Part shown: positions 8,377-15,923 of the stretch, in pieces
Layout: the number at the start of each line of letters is the position of its first letter
Position numbering within the stretch: position 1 is the first letter of the stretch
DNA from: SP197 sp965220805
GTDB taxonomy: Bacteria > Pseudomonadota > Alphaproteobacteria > SP197
Length of the DNA stretch: 64,000 nt
NCBI GenBank assembly: GCA_965220805.1
Contig: OZ244844.1
Coordinates: forward strand, 248,001-312,000
Direction: 5' to 3'
Notes under the pieces: generated by a model
Told to the model about the DNA's origin: nothing
Seen by the model: only the letters and a program-made list of their open reading frames with translations
The model's database searches: none
Position numbers and translations under genes: made by a program

Positions 8377-9075
8377 ATGTCGGGCCTCCTCAACCAGACG
8401 GAGTTCGAGTCGTTCCTGTGCTTCTGGCGATCGCGTCCCGGTGTGTCGTTCAGCGTCGGCGTGAGCGGCGTGATCGCGGAGTTTCACGCGCCTGGCGATG
8501 AAACGATCGCCTGGCATGCGACGGCGGGAACGATGACCGGCACATGTCCGGGCGGCCGTATCGAGATCATGCCGACCGACCACGTCCTCTGCCTCCCCTA
8601 CGACATCGCCGGCCGGATCCGCGGATTTCTTCTGTGCCTGGAAGAGGAGACGGCACGAATGGCCTGTCACAGGGTGCTCCGGCATGCCGGCAGCCGGGGT
8701 CATGCCGCTCTCTTCGACATCGGTGCCGGTGCCGCCACCGTGGATGCTCTCATCATCGTGGAGGATCTCTCGCTTCACCTCGCCCTCACCAGGGCCGAGG
8801 GCGAACGACTCGTCGGCACCCATCATCCTGCACTGGCAGAGATCGTCGAGGCAGGCCCGCCCCGTCTCTTTCGTTCGCGGCTGGCCGAGATCACCGTCAC
8901 CGGCCCCATTGCGAAGACGGTGACTCCCGATGGTCCACACACCCATCTTCTTGTCGATCTCATCGACGGCACCACGCACGATGAACGCATTCCCATACCC
9001 GGCGGCTGGCTGCCCTGCCTGACCTTGCACGTTCCCTGTTCCGATCCGGCCTTTCCGGGCGGAACCATCCCATGA
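8377..9075 (+). CDS. Uncharacterised protein of about 232 residues (possibly DUF6925-like)
   Basis: A soluble protein without a signal peptide or membrane helix. It begins MSGLLNQTEFESFLCFWRSR, then GVSGVIAEFHAP, followed by a segment rich in isolated acidic residues. The GAIAEF-like phrase recalls a domain of unknown function (DUF6925), but I am not sure. It starts 10 bases after the GST and overlaps the ArsC-like gene by 4 bases (ATGA), so it is certainly co-expressed with redox genes. No catalytic motif is obvious. Confidence 0.7.
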   Translation: MSGLLNQTEFESFLCFWRSRPGVSFSVGVSGVIAEFHAPGDETIAWHATAGTMTGTCPGGRIEIMPTDHVLCLPYDIAGRIRGFLLCLEEETARMACHRVLRHAGSRGHAALFDIGAGAATVDALIIVEDLSLHLALTRAEGERLVGTHHPALAEIVEAGPPRLFRSRLAEITVTGPIAKTVTPDGPHTHLLVDLIDGTTHDERIPIPGGWLPCLTLHVPCSDPAFPGGTIP

Positions 9076-9416
9076 TCAGCGTCTATGGCCTGAAGAACTG
9101 CGACACCTGTCGGCGCGCACTTGCCTGGCTCGTGGAGCAGGAGATTCCACACACGTTCCACGACGTCCGCAAGGACGGATTCGGTGACGTCGAGTCGTGG
9201 ATTGCCGCATGCGGTCACGAGGCGCTGATCAACCGGCGCGGCACTACGTGGCGCAAACTGCCGGAAGAGAAAAGACGGAATCTCGACGAAACTCGGGCCG
9301 CCGCACTCATCAGGGCCTGGCCCGCGGTCATGAAACGACCACTGTTTGTTTCCGGACATCGGGTGCTGGTGGGATTCACCGACGCCACTCGGTCGGCGCT
9401 GACCTCGCCATGTTGA
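9072..9416 (+). CDS. ArsC/YffB-family thioredoxin-fold reductase
   Basis: A 114-residue ArsC-family protein. The start MISVYGLKNCDTCRRA places the catalytic cysteine in NCDTC and gives an extra CxxC not typical of YffB. The family motif LINRRGTTWRKL is present, as is the RPLFV proline-arginine segment near the end. YffB-like proteins are small glutathione-dependent reductases whose in vivo substrate is often unclear; an arsenate role is not implied. Translation is coupled to the gene upstream by a 4-base overlap. Confidence 0.87.
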   Translation: MISVYGLKNCDTCRRALAWLVEQEIPHTFHDVRKDGFGDVESWIAACGHEALINRRGTTWRKLPEEKRRNLDETRAAALIRAWPAVMKRPLFVSGHRVLVGFTDATRSALTSPC

Positions 9417-9492
9417 CTGATCACACACTTGCAGACTGACACCGCGTGGACGCATTTGCCCGTCTCCGATACCGTGCATGGTGAAATCAGTC

Positions 9493-9537
9493 CCCCCTCA
9501 AGAGCTGGCCAGGAGCCACTCTTGAGCACAAGAGGGG
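9493..9537 (+). other. Inverted repeats in the leader of the symporter gene
   Basis: CTCAAGAG (9497-9504) and CTCTTGAG (9519-9526) form a perfect 8-base stem with a 14-base loop. An alternative pairing of CCCCCTC (9493-9499) with GAGGGG (9532-9537) would exclude part of it. This sits 17 bases upstream of the symporter start. It could be a leader structure or the terminator of the upstream operon. I do not recognise a glycine riboswitch here. Confidence 0.4.
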
Positions 9538-9553
9538 ATACGGGAGAAACGGG

Positions 9554-10963
9554 ATGGACCGTCTGAATTCGATCATCAATTCGATCAACGCCTTCGCCTG
9601 GGGCCCGCCCATGCTGGGGGCGCTGGGAGTCACGGGTGTGTTGCTGACCGTGGGTCTGCTGTTCATGCCGTGGCGCAAGGTGGGGTACGGATTCCGCCTA
9701 CTCTTTGACAAGGGAGGCGCAGTCGGAGAGGGCGAAGTCAAGCCCTTCAATGCCCTGATGACAGCACTTTCGGCCACCGTGGGAACCGGAAACATCGCCG
9801 GTGTCGCCACTGCCATTGCCCTCGGTGGCCCGGGGGCCATCTTCTACATGTGGCTGATCGCCCTCTTCGGCATGGCGACGAAGTATGCCGAGGCCGTCTG
9901 CGCGGTGACCTACCGAGAAGTCGACGCAACCGGAAAGTACGTCGGCGGGCCGATGTACTACCTGCGCAACGGGGTCGGGGAGTTTGCGCCCGAGCTCGGC
10001 AAGTGGCTCGGCATCGCCTTTGCCATCTTCGGCGCGGTGGCCGCATTCGGTATCGGCAACGCCGTCCAGGTCAACTCCATGGCCAGCGCGCTGATCAACA
10101 GTTTTGGCGTGCCGACATGGTTGACAGGCGTGGTGGTGGCCGTGCTGGTCGGCATCGTCGTCATCGGCGGCATCCGGCGGATCGGCGAGGTCGCCGGCAA
10201 GCTGGTACCGGCGATGATCGTGCTCTACATGGGTGCCGCGCTGGTGATCCTCGCGATCAACATCACGGCAATCCCGGATGCCATCGGGATGATCTTCACC
10301 TACGCCTTCACGCCTGCCGCCGCGACAGGCGGATTTGCCGGCGCCGCGGTAGCCGCGGCCATCCGCTTCGGTGTCGCCCGCGGCGTGTTCTCCAACGAAT
10401 CCGGTCTTGGTTCTGCCGCCATCGCGCACGCAGCGGCGCAGACCAACAGCCCGGTTCGCCAGGGCGTGATCGCCATGCTCGGAACTTTCATCGACACCCT
10501 CGTGGTGTGCACGATCACCGCACTCGTGATCCTGACCTCCGGCGCATGGGTGATGACGGGTGAAGACGGCGCGGGCCTCACCGGCGCCGTGCTGACGTCA
10601 ACCGGTTTCGAGGTGTCCCTGACCGGCGGGCAGTACATCGTCACCATTGCCCTCGCGGTGTTCGCCTTCACCACCATTCTCGGCTGGTCCTATTACGGCG
10701 AGCGCTGCTGGCAGTACCTGTTCAAGGAGAAGAGCCTGATCATCTACCGCGGACTCTGGGTCCTGGCGGCCCTTGCGTTCGCCAATGTCAAGGTCGACTT
10801 CGTCTGGAACCTGTCGGACACGCTGAACGGTCTGATGGCGGTGCCGAACCTGATCGGGCTGCTGTTGCTTGCACCGATGGTGTTCAAGGTCACCCGGGAC
10901 TACTTCGAGGAGATAGGCAAGCCTCTGGGTAAACCCGTTCCCCCGAAGGACCTCTCGTCCTGA
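9554..10963 (+). CDS. Sodium:alanine/glycine symporter (AGCS family)
   Basis: A 469-residue carrier with about ten to eleven membrane helices. Family hallmarks are TVGTGNIAGVATAIALGG after the second helix, GGPMYYLRNG, and the helix FGVARGVFSNESGLGSAAIAHA that forms the transport path. It imports alanine or glycine with sodium. The ATG follows GGGAGAAACGGG. It stands alone, with inverted repeats upstream and a strong hairpin just after the stop. Confidence 0.93.
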   Translation: MDRLNSIINSINAFAWGPPMLGALGVTGVLLTVGLLFMPWRKVGYGFRLLFDKGGAVGEGEVKPFNALMTALSATVGTGNIAGVATAIALGGPGAIFYMWLIALFGMATKYAEAVCAVTYREVDATGKYVGGPMYYLRNGVGEFAPELGKWLGIAFAIFGAVAAFGIGNAVQVNSMASALINSFGVPTWLTGVVVAVLVGIVVIGGIRRIGEVAGKLVPAMIVLYMGAALVILAINITAIPDAIGMIFTYAFTPAAATGGFAGAAVAAAIRFGVARGVFSNESGLGSAAIAHAAAQTNSPVRQGVIAMLGTFIDTLVVCTITALVILTSGAWVMTGEDGAGLTGAVLTSTGFEVSLTGGQYIVTIALAVFAFTTILGWSYYGERCWQYLFKEKSLIIYRGLWVLAALAFANVKVDFVWNLSDTLNGLMAVPNLIGLLLLAPMVFKVTRDYFEEIGKPLGKPVPPKDLSS

Positions 10964-10970
10964 TACACGC

Positions 10971-11009
10971 CGGTTGGTGCCGGCGCCTTCGTGGCGCCGG
11001 CACCAACCG
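10971..11009 (+). terminator. Perfect 17-base hairpin after the symporter gene
   Basis: Positions 10971-10987 are the exact reverse complement of 10993-11009, giving a 17-base-pair GC-rich stem with a 5-base loop (TTCGT), 7 bases past the stop. No T-run follows, so it is either a weak or bidirectional terminator or an mRNA-stabilising structure. Confidence 0.65.
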
Positions 11010-11400
11010 ATCAAGGGGCGGTCGTCCGACACCTTCGATATCGGAGAAGCCGGTTCTCGGCACGAGTCAGGCATGGCTCGGCTGAGAGCGAACGCACTCT
11101 GCAAGATGCCATGGAAGGAAGGGATGCGCGTGGTATTGGGAGAGTCGACCCGAGGACGCCAGAACGCACCATGGAATAGCCGGTGAATCCAGGACTGAGG
11201 ATACCAGGCCTGATCGCCGCCGCCTGACGTTCGGAATCCCCCCTGTTCACTGACCTCTTTCGATCAACAACCCGATGAACAGCTTCGCAGCGCCGGACGG
11301 GGACATCTCCGGCGAAGCCGGACAGCCGATGCAATGCAGGAGTCCTGATCTGCATATTCGCCAGGTCCGGCGCACGCGTGTTCGAACCGGCAAACCGGGA
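11010..11400. other. Intergenic region without a recognisable gene
   Basis: About 390 bases between the converging symporter and RND genes. Short open frames exist but none has a recognisable product or good ribosome site. There is a small GC-rich hairpin (CCGG repeats near 11290-11325). I see no RNA gene; a T-loop-like GTTCGAAC near 11380 lacks the rest of a tRNA. Confidence 0.5.
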
Positions 11401-13689
11401 TCAGGCCTTCTTCCGGTCAAGAAGCATCAGGAGGGGTGGGAGGAACAGGAAATCGGCGAGGAGCGCAAAGGATATCGTCAGCGAAACCAGGAGGCCGAGA
11501 GCCCAGCTCACCTCAAATCCGGACGAGGCAAACACCAGAAATCCCAGGACGAGCACAACAGTGGTGGTCATGAGCGCATGGCCCACGGTGCGCATGGCGG
11601 AGCGCACCGCATCCTGGGCGTCCAGCCCGTCGTGGCGGGCTCGCTGATACTTCGTAAGGAAGTGGATCGTATCGTCAACGACGATTCCGAAAGCGATCGC
11701 AGTCATCACCGAACCGGCAAGTCCGACGTTGCCGACCGCGTATGCCCAGAGACCGAGGCTCATCGCGGCGGGAATGAAGTTTGGCACGACGCTCACGAGC
11801 CCGACCCGCAGGCTCCGGAAGATGAACACCAGGATCAGCGAAATGAGACCCATGGCGATGATGGTCCCGGTCAGCATGCTGACGATGTTCCGCTGCGACA
11901 GGTGAGCAAAAATGATACTGACGCCCGACGCCTCGGAAGCAAGACCTGGCGCGTTGCCCCCGATCCACTCCTGGGCGCGCGCATCGAGTTCCCGCTGCGC
12001 CTTGGACGTGAGGCTGCGCAGTACGACGGTCATCCGCGTGGCCGACTTGGCAACGTTGATCCTGTTGTTCAGATCCCTTCCGAAGGGAAGCGACAATTCG
12101 TAGAGCAACAGGTACTGCGCTGACAGTTCCGGATCGTCCGGCAGGCGGTAGAAGGCCGGATCGTCGCCGTGCATGTTCTTGTTCAGGCGCTTCATGATGT
12201 CGGGAAAGGCCTCGACGTGGAGAACTTCAGGCTGCTTCCTGAACCATTCGGCGAAGGCCTCGACATCCTCCAGATAGGAGGGCTCGGTGATGCCTCCCTC
12301 GCGACCCGATTGGAGCGTGTACTCCAGCGTTTCAATGCCGGTCAGATTCTCGATCACGAAATCAGTGTCCTGGCGGAACTGGTAGCGCTCGCTCAGATAG
12401 CTGGTCCAGTTGTCGGTCAACTCGAGCCTGGGGACGCCCGTGATGAGCACGATGGCGACGATTGCGGAACTCCACAGCAGCATGGTTCGCCGGGCGACCA
12501 CGAATTCACCGAGGCGATCAAAGAAACCAGGCATCAGGGCGCGAACCGGGCGCGGCCTCAGCGGCAGGACGGACAGCACAGCGGGGAGCACCGTCATGGA
12601 ATAGACGAGAGCGCAGAACACGCCGAACGCCACGAGGTTTCCGAGAACGCGGAATGGCGGTGAATCGGATGCATTCAGGCTCAGGAACCCGATGACGGTC
12701 GTCAGCGAAGTCAGGAACACCGGCCATGCATTGACCCGGATCGACTCGGCGATCGCGGCGTTCCGTTCGAGGCCCCCGGCCATGCCGGCCAGCGTCCTCT
12801 CGACGATGTGAACCGAGTGGGCCACCGCCACCGTCATGACGATGATGGGAACACCGGAATTCGCAGGGTTGAACACGATTCCAAGCCAGCCTGCGAAGCC
12901 CACGGTCGTGTTGACCGTGAACATCAGCACCGCAATGATCGCCGCCGTCCCCATGACGGACCGCAAGAGGATGGCCGCCACGCCTGCAATGATGGCGAAC
13001 ACGATCGGGACCAGGGTCTCCATGTCATCCCTGGTGGCATCCGCGAAGGCACGGTTCAGCGGCACATCCCCGGTCAGGTAGTAGGCGATGTCAGGATTGC
13101 CGGCGCGAGCGTCATCCAGAAGGCGATGGAGATGGTCGGTGATGTCGAACACCGCCGCGTCCGGGTTCTCCGGCAGGGCAAAGTCGATCACGAGCCCGGC
13201 AACCTCTCCGTCGTGCGAAACCAAGCGCCCGGCGATCTCGGGGGTGTTCAGCGCGACCTCACGGATCCACTCGATATCGGCGTCCGTCAGGGCGTCCGCA
13301 TCCTCGACCAGCGACTGGACAATCAGTTCGTCGCCGTCAGCCCAACTGTGGAAATGATTGGAAAGGGAGTCGACCCGCGTGGAATAGGGTGTCTGCCACG
13401 CCGCCTCGGTGAGGTTTTCGATGGCTCCCAGCGTTTCTGAGGTGAAGACGGAGCCGTCCCGCGGAGCGACGGCAATCAGCGCCCTGTTGGAGGTCCCGTA
13501 GGTGGCCTCGAGCGCATTCAATGACGCAAGCTGCGGATTGTCCTCGTCGAACAGGCTGCGGTAGTCGTTGGTCACGCCAAGGAAACTGACGCCGGCAGTC
13601 AACGCCGCCATGACCAGCGCCGCCAGGGCGAGAACCAGCCACCGGCGACGCAGGACCATTTCAATGAAGGACTCGACGATACCTGTCAT
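11401..13689 (-). CDS. RND/MMPL-family transporter (candidate lipid/sterol exporter)
   Basis: A protein of about 762 residues with the duplicated RND plan. Helix 1 is near 14-36, followed by a periplasmic domain (about 40-215) and a five-helix block containing the sterol-sensing-like region. The whole pattern then repeats from about 425. There is a VPIIVMTVAVAHSVH segment in the first half and the matching GIVVDDTIHF in the second, with proton-relay acidic residues in helix 4/10. Proteins of this class move lipids such as hopanoids, mycolates and, in Methylococcus, sterols. I start at 13689, after the upstream stop. It is last in a minus-strand trio with the MpaB-like and EBP-like genes. A sterol substrate is inferred from context only. 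Confidence 0.85.
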   Translation of the reverse strand: MTGIVESFIEMVLRRRWLVLALAALVMAALTAGVSFLGVTNDYRSLFDEDNPQLASLNALEATYGTSNRALIAVAPRDGSVFTSETLGAIENLTEAAWQTPYSTRVDSLSNHFHSWADGDELIVQSLVEDADALTDADIEWIREVALNTPEIAGRLVSHDGEVAGLVIDFALPENPDAAVFDITDHLHRLLDDARAGNPDIAYYLTGDVPLNRAFADATRDDMETLVPIVFAIIAGVAAILLRSVMGTAAIIAVLMFTVNTTVGFAGWLGIVFNPANSGVPIIVMTVAVAHSVHIVERTLAGMAGGLERNAAIAESIRVNAWPVFLTSLTTVIGFLSLNASDSPPFRVLGNLVAFGVFCALVYSMTVLPAVLSVLPLRPRPVRALMPGFFDRLGEFVVARRTMLLWSSAIVAIVLITGVPRLELTDNWTSYLSERYQFRQDTDFVIENLTGIETLEYTLQSGREGGITEPSYLEDVEAFAEWFRKQPEVLHVEAFPDIMKRLNKNMHGDDPAFYRLPDDPELSAQYLLLYELSLPFGRDLNNRINVAKSATRMTVVLRSLTSKAQRELDARAQEWIGGNAPGLASEASGVSIIFAHLSQRNIVSMLTGTIIAMGLISLILVFIFRSLRVGLVSVVPNFIPAAMSLGLWAYAVGNVGLAGSVMTAIAFGIVVDDTIHFLTKYQRARHDGLDAQDAVRSAMRTVGHALMTTTVVLVLGFLVFASSGFEVSWALGLLVSLTISFALLADFLFLPPLLMLLDRKKA

Positions 13690-13723
13690 CACGAAACGGG
13701 ATGAGGTCGGCACCACCCGGGTG

Positions 13724-14974
13724 CTACCATTTGGATGACAACTCGGCATAGGGGTTGTCAGGCAACTTGTAACTGATCCCCCCTTCGTCATACATCGAGA
13801 TGTCAAGGATTCTGGTGATGTCCTCGACAGGCCGGGAGTAACGGGGGTTCAGTTTCTCCGCCAACCGCTTCATCCGGCTCAGCATGCGTATCTTCCACAG
13901 GATTCCGAATGTGGCGCTCTCGGGAATCATGAGTTCGTCGGCAAGCTCCTTGCCGACAAGGGCGCGCGACACCCGCGCGATATCTCCGGCAAGCATCTGG
14001 CGCTTGTCCGTCTCGGTCACCCCGGCAACCAATGGCGCGGAATTCAAGAGGGACGAGGCGAGCGCGATCGACTCCATTGACGGCGGAGGTTCGCACAGTC
14101 GACCAATCCTGTAGATTTCGAGCGCATCCTCCAGGTCGCGGTAGAGGATGGTTTCCGGAATGCCCATCAGGTAGCCGGAATACCTCCACACGGCCATGAA
14201 GCTCCTGCTTTCCTCCTTGCTGAAGGACGCTCCGAGTTTCTTCAGATAGTCCAGCGATCTTGCGGAAAAGGCCACGATGGCAAAACCGACATGGGCCGCG
14301 CTAATGGGCGTGCCGAGTTCATCCTCGTCCCAATCGTCGGACTGGCTCAGCAGGTAACGGACCTTCGCGTGGACCAGACGCACCCGGACAGAATGGGCCC
14401 AACCGTCATTGTACACATCCATGCCGCCCGGCATGAATATCTCCAGCATGTGGCGGTTGTTCTGCTTGAGCCGCCGCACGCCCTGATCACGCAGTCTGCC
14501 AGTGATGAAGAATGACTTGGCAATGTTGGTGGAGAAACCTTCTACGAGAACGCCACCCACCATGCCTGCAAGAACCAGCGGGACATTCCGGTGGAACATC
14601 CGACAGCCGGGCAGGTATCCGGGCAGATCGACCCATGCCGGCGGTTCCGCACAGTGTTCGAAGAAGTCCCTGACGGATGCCGGCGCGCTTCGAAATGCTT
14701 CGCCTCCCTTTCCGGCCATGCATTGCCCAATCAGTTTCGTAGACCTTTCGGCTCCGAGCTCCTCGAGATCAACGATCATGGCATCGGCCAACGGGTCTCC
14801 GATGACGGTGTGCGCGACGTAGTTCGCCGCCCTCGTCCGGTCAACCGCACACGCCTTCGGGTAGTGGTCCTGGTAGGCGTCAGGAATCCTGGTCGGCTCC
14901 AGGGGAGCCAGCCCTGCTCCTCCGCATCCGTCCTGACGCACTTCTGGTGGATCCATATTCATGTTCAGTGCCAC
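13724..14974 (-). CDS. MpaB/Lcp-family (DUF2236) haem oxygenase
   Basis: A 416-residue member of the oxygenase MpaB family. It shows PAWVDLPGYLPGCRMF, FFITGRLRDQGVRR, FMPGGMDV, SVRVRLVHAKVR, and WRYSGYLMGIPETI, a series typical of DUF2236 proteins. Relatives include latex-clearing protein and the fungal MpaB, which cleave carbon-carbon double bonds of isoprenoid chains with b-type haem and oxygen. No signal peptide is obvious. Several ATG codons occur in the first seven codons, so the exact start is uncertain. Placed between the RND transporter (34-base gap) and the EBP-like gene, it is a candidate for oxidising a sterol or other isoprenoid side chain; that is inference. Confidence 0.85.
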   Translation of the reverse strand: MALNMNMDPPEVRQDGCGGAGLAPLEPTRIPDAYQDHYPKACAVDRTRAANYVAHTVIGDPLADAMIVDLEELGAERSTKLIGQCMAGKGGEAFRSAPASVRDFFEHCAEPPAWVDLPGYLPGCRMFHRNVPLVLAGMVGGVLVEGFSTNIAKSFFITGRLRDQGVRRLKQNNRHMLEIFMPGGMDVYNDGWAHSVRVRLVHAKVRYLLSQSDDWDEDELGTPISAAHVGFAIVAFSARSLDYLKKLGASFSKEESRSFMAVWRYSGYLMGIPETILYRDLEDALEIYRIGRLCEPPPSMESIALASSLLNSAPLVAGVTETDKRQMLAGDIARVSRALVGKELADELMIPESATFGILWKIRMLSRMKRLAEKLNPRYSRPVEDITRILDISMYDEGGISYKLPDNPYAELSSKW

Positions 14975-15092
14975 ATTTTGGATTCGGGATCAACAATCGC
15001 TGAGTGGCGTCCGTAGTGCCGCGGGCACGAAGCTCCTGGGTTACAGAGACCTTCCCGAACGCCCCGTTGCGTTGCCTGCCCGAGCATCGGGT

Positions 15093-15815
15093 TCAGTATC
15101 CCATGACGCTGTAGTCACCGTCCAGAATCAGACGGATGGACACATACAATCCCAGAAGTGCTCCCAGAATCCAGGGAGAGTTCGTCCCCCAGACATAGAT
15201 GTACATGTCGCGCCGGCTGACACGGTGCTGTCGCCCGGCCATGAAGAAGCTGACCCAGTAGATCGACGTCGCATACAGCAATTGCCAGAACAGCATTGCC
15301 CCGATCATGCCGGCGATGAAGGCGGGCAGGATGTCAAACGTGAAGGCAGCGTAGAGGACCACGGTCGGCAAGGGTGTCACGAAGCCATTGCCGATATCCA
15401 CATTGAAGCCATAGGTGCGCCGGTCCGCGTAGGACTCATCGTACTGCGAGTAGGCGGCCCAGACATCTGCCCACACCGTTGCCGACAACACTTTCGTCCA
15501 CGGCACTTTCCCGGCAAGGAACTCGACGGCCGGTGCCCTGCCCGTGTCCTGCCAGCGCCGACGCCAGTACACGGCCCTCTGCTCGATGTAGTCTCGTCTG
15601 AAGAACAGGCACAACTCCCAGTAGCAGATCACCAGATTGACCGAAAGAAACAGTGTCAGCGTTCCATGGATGATGTCGACATCACCGCGGAACCAGTACC
15701 GTGCACCAATGGCAACCGATGTCATGATGAAAATCACCAGCGCGGTAAACAACACCGCCGGGATTCCTCCCGTCCCGGTTCCAGACGATGCTTTGCGAGC
15801 CTGGCTTTCAGGCAT
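15093..15815 (-). CDS. Five-helix membrane protein resembling EBP/EXPERA sterol isomerases
   Basis: A 240-residue protein with about five membrane helices (near 18-42, 48-72, 145-165, 168-193 and 205-225), as in emopamil-binding protein (EBP, sterol delta8-delta7 isomerase). Compared by memory with human EBP, the spacing WxxYxxxDxxY is kept (W119, Y122, D126, Y129). YxxxxY in the fourth helix is also kept (Y181, Y186), as is NxxW in the last (N212, W215), which matches the catalytic-site N193/W196 pair. The EBP His76 and Glu80 appear replaced, with N60 and perhaps E67 nearby, and the loop before W119 is longer. It faces the sterol methyltransferase gene divergently. I chose 15815 because AGGGA lies upstream; an ATG at 15839 is possible. 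Isomerase activity is unproven. Confidence 0.5.
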   Translation of the reverse strand: MPESQARKASSGTGTGGIPAVLFTALVIFIMTSVAIGARYWFRGDVDIIHGTLTLFLSVNLVICYWELCLFFRRDYIEQRAVYWRRRWQDTGRAPAVEFLAGKVPWTKVLSATVWADVWAAYSQYDESYADRRTYGFNVDIGNGFVTPLPTVVLYAAFTFDILPAFIAGMIGAMLFWQLLYATSIYWVSFFMAGRQHRVSRRDMYIYVWGTNSPWILGALLGLYVSIRLILDGDYSVMGY

Positions 15816-15863
15816 GGTTGCACGATCCCTGGGAAACATTCGACGCTATCGGTCGCCGAAACT

Positions 15864-15877
15864 GTATCGCCCGATAC
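15864..15877. promoter_or_regulatory. Palindrome in the divergent promoter region of the sterol-like cluster
   Basis: GTATCGCCCGATAC is a palindrome of two 6-base arms around CC, lying in the 108 bases between the divergent starts at 15815 and 15924. It is a plausible operator for a dimeric repressor controlling both arms. No regulator gene lies next to it, and no clear -35/-10 pair was identified. Confidence 0.35.
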
Positions 15878-15923
15878 GCCTCGCGTGCTAGTCAGATATG
15901 CTGAAACTTGCAGGACTGCCGGC

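Noticed and set aside
9072..9416. Arsenate reductase
   Set aside because: The protein is closer to the YffB-type branch of the ArsC fold, and no ars genes lie nearby.
9417..9553. Glycine riboswitch upstream of the alanine/glycine symporter
   Set aside because: The conserved glycine-aptamer segments are not present; only simple inverted repeats are seen.
11378..11396. GTTCGAAC motif suggestive of a tRNA T-arm
   Set aside because: No acceptor stem or other arms can be folded around it.
14961..15923. Upstream extension of the methyltransferase open frame (320 codons)
   Set aside because: It is antisense to the EBP-like gene; similarity to Erg6 begins only after about 15924, where a ribosome site and GTG occur.
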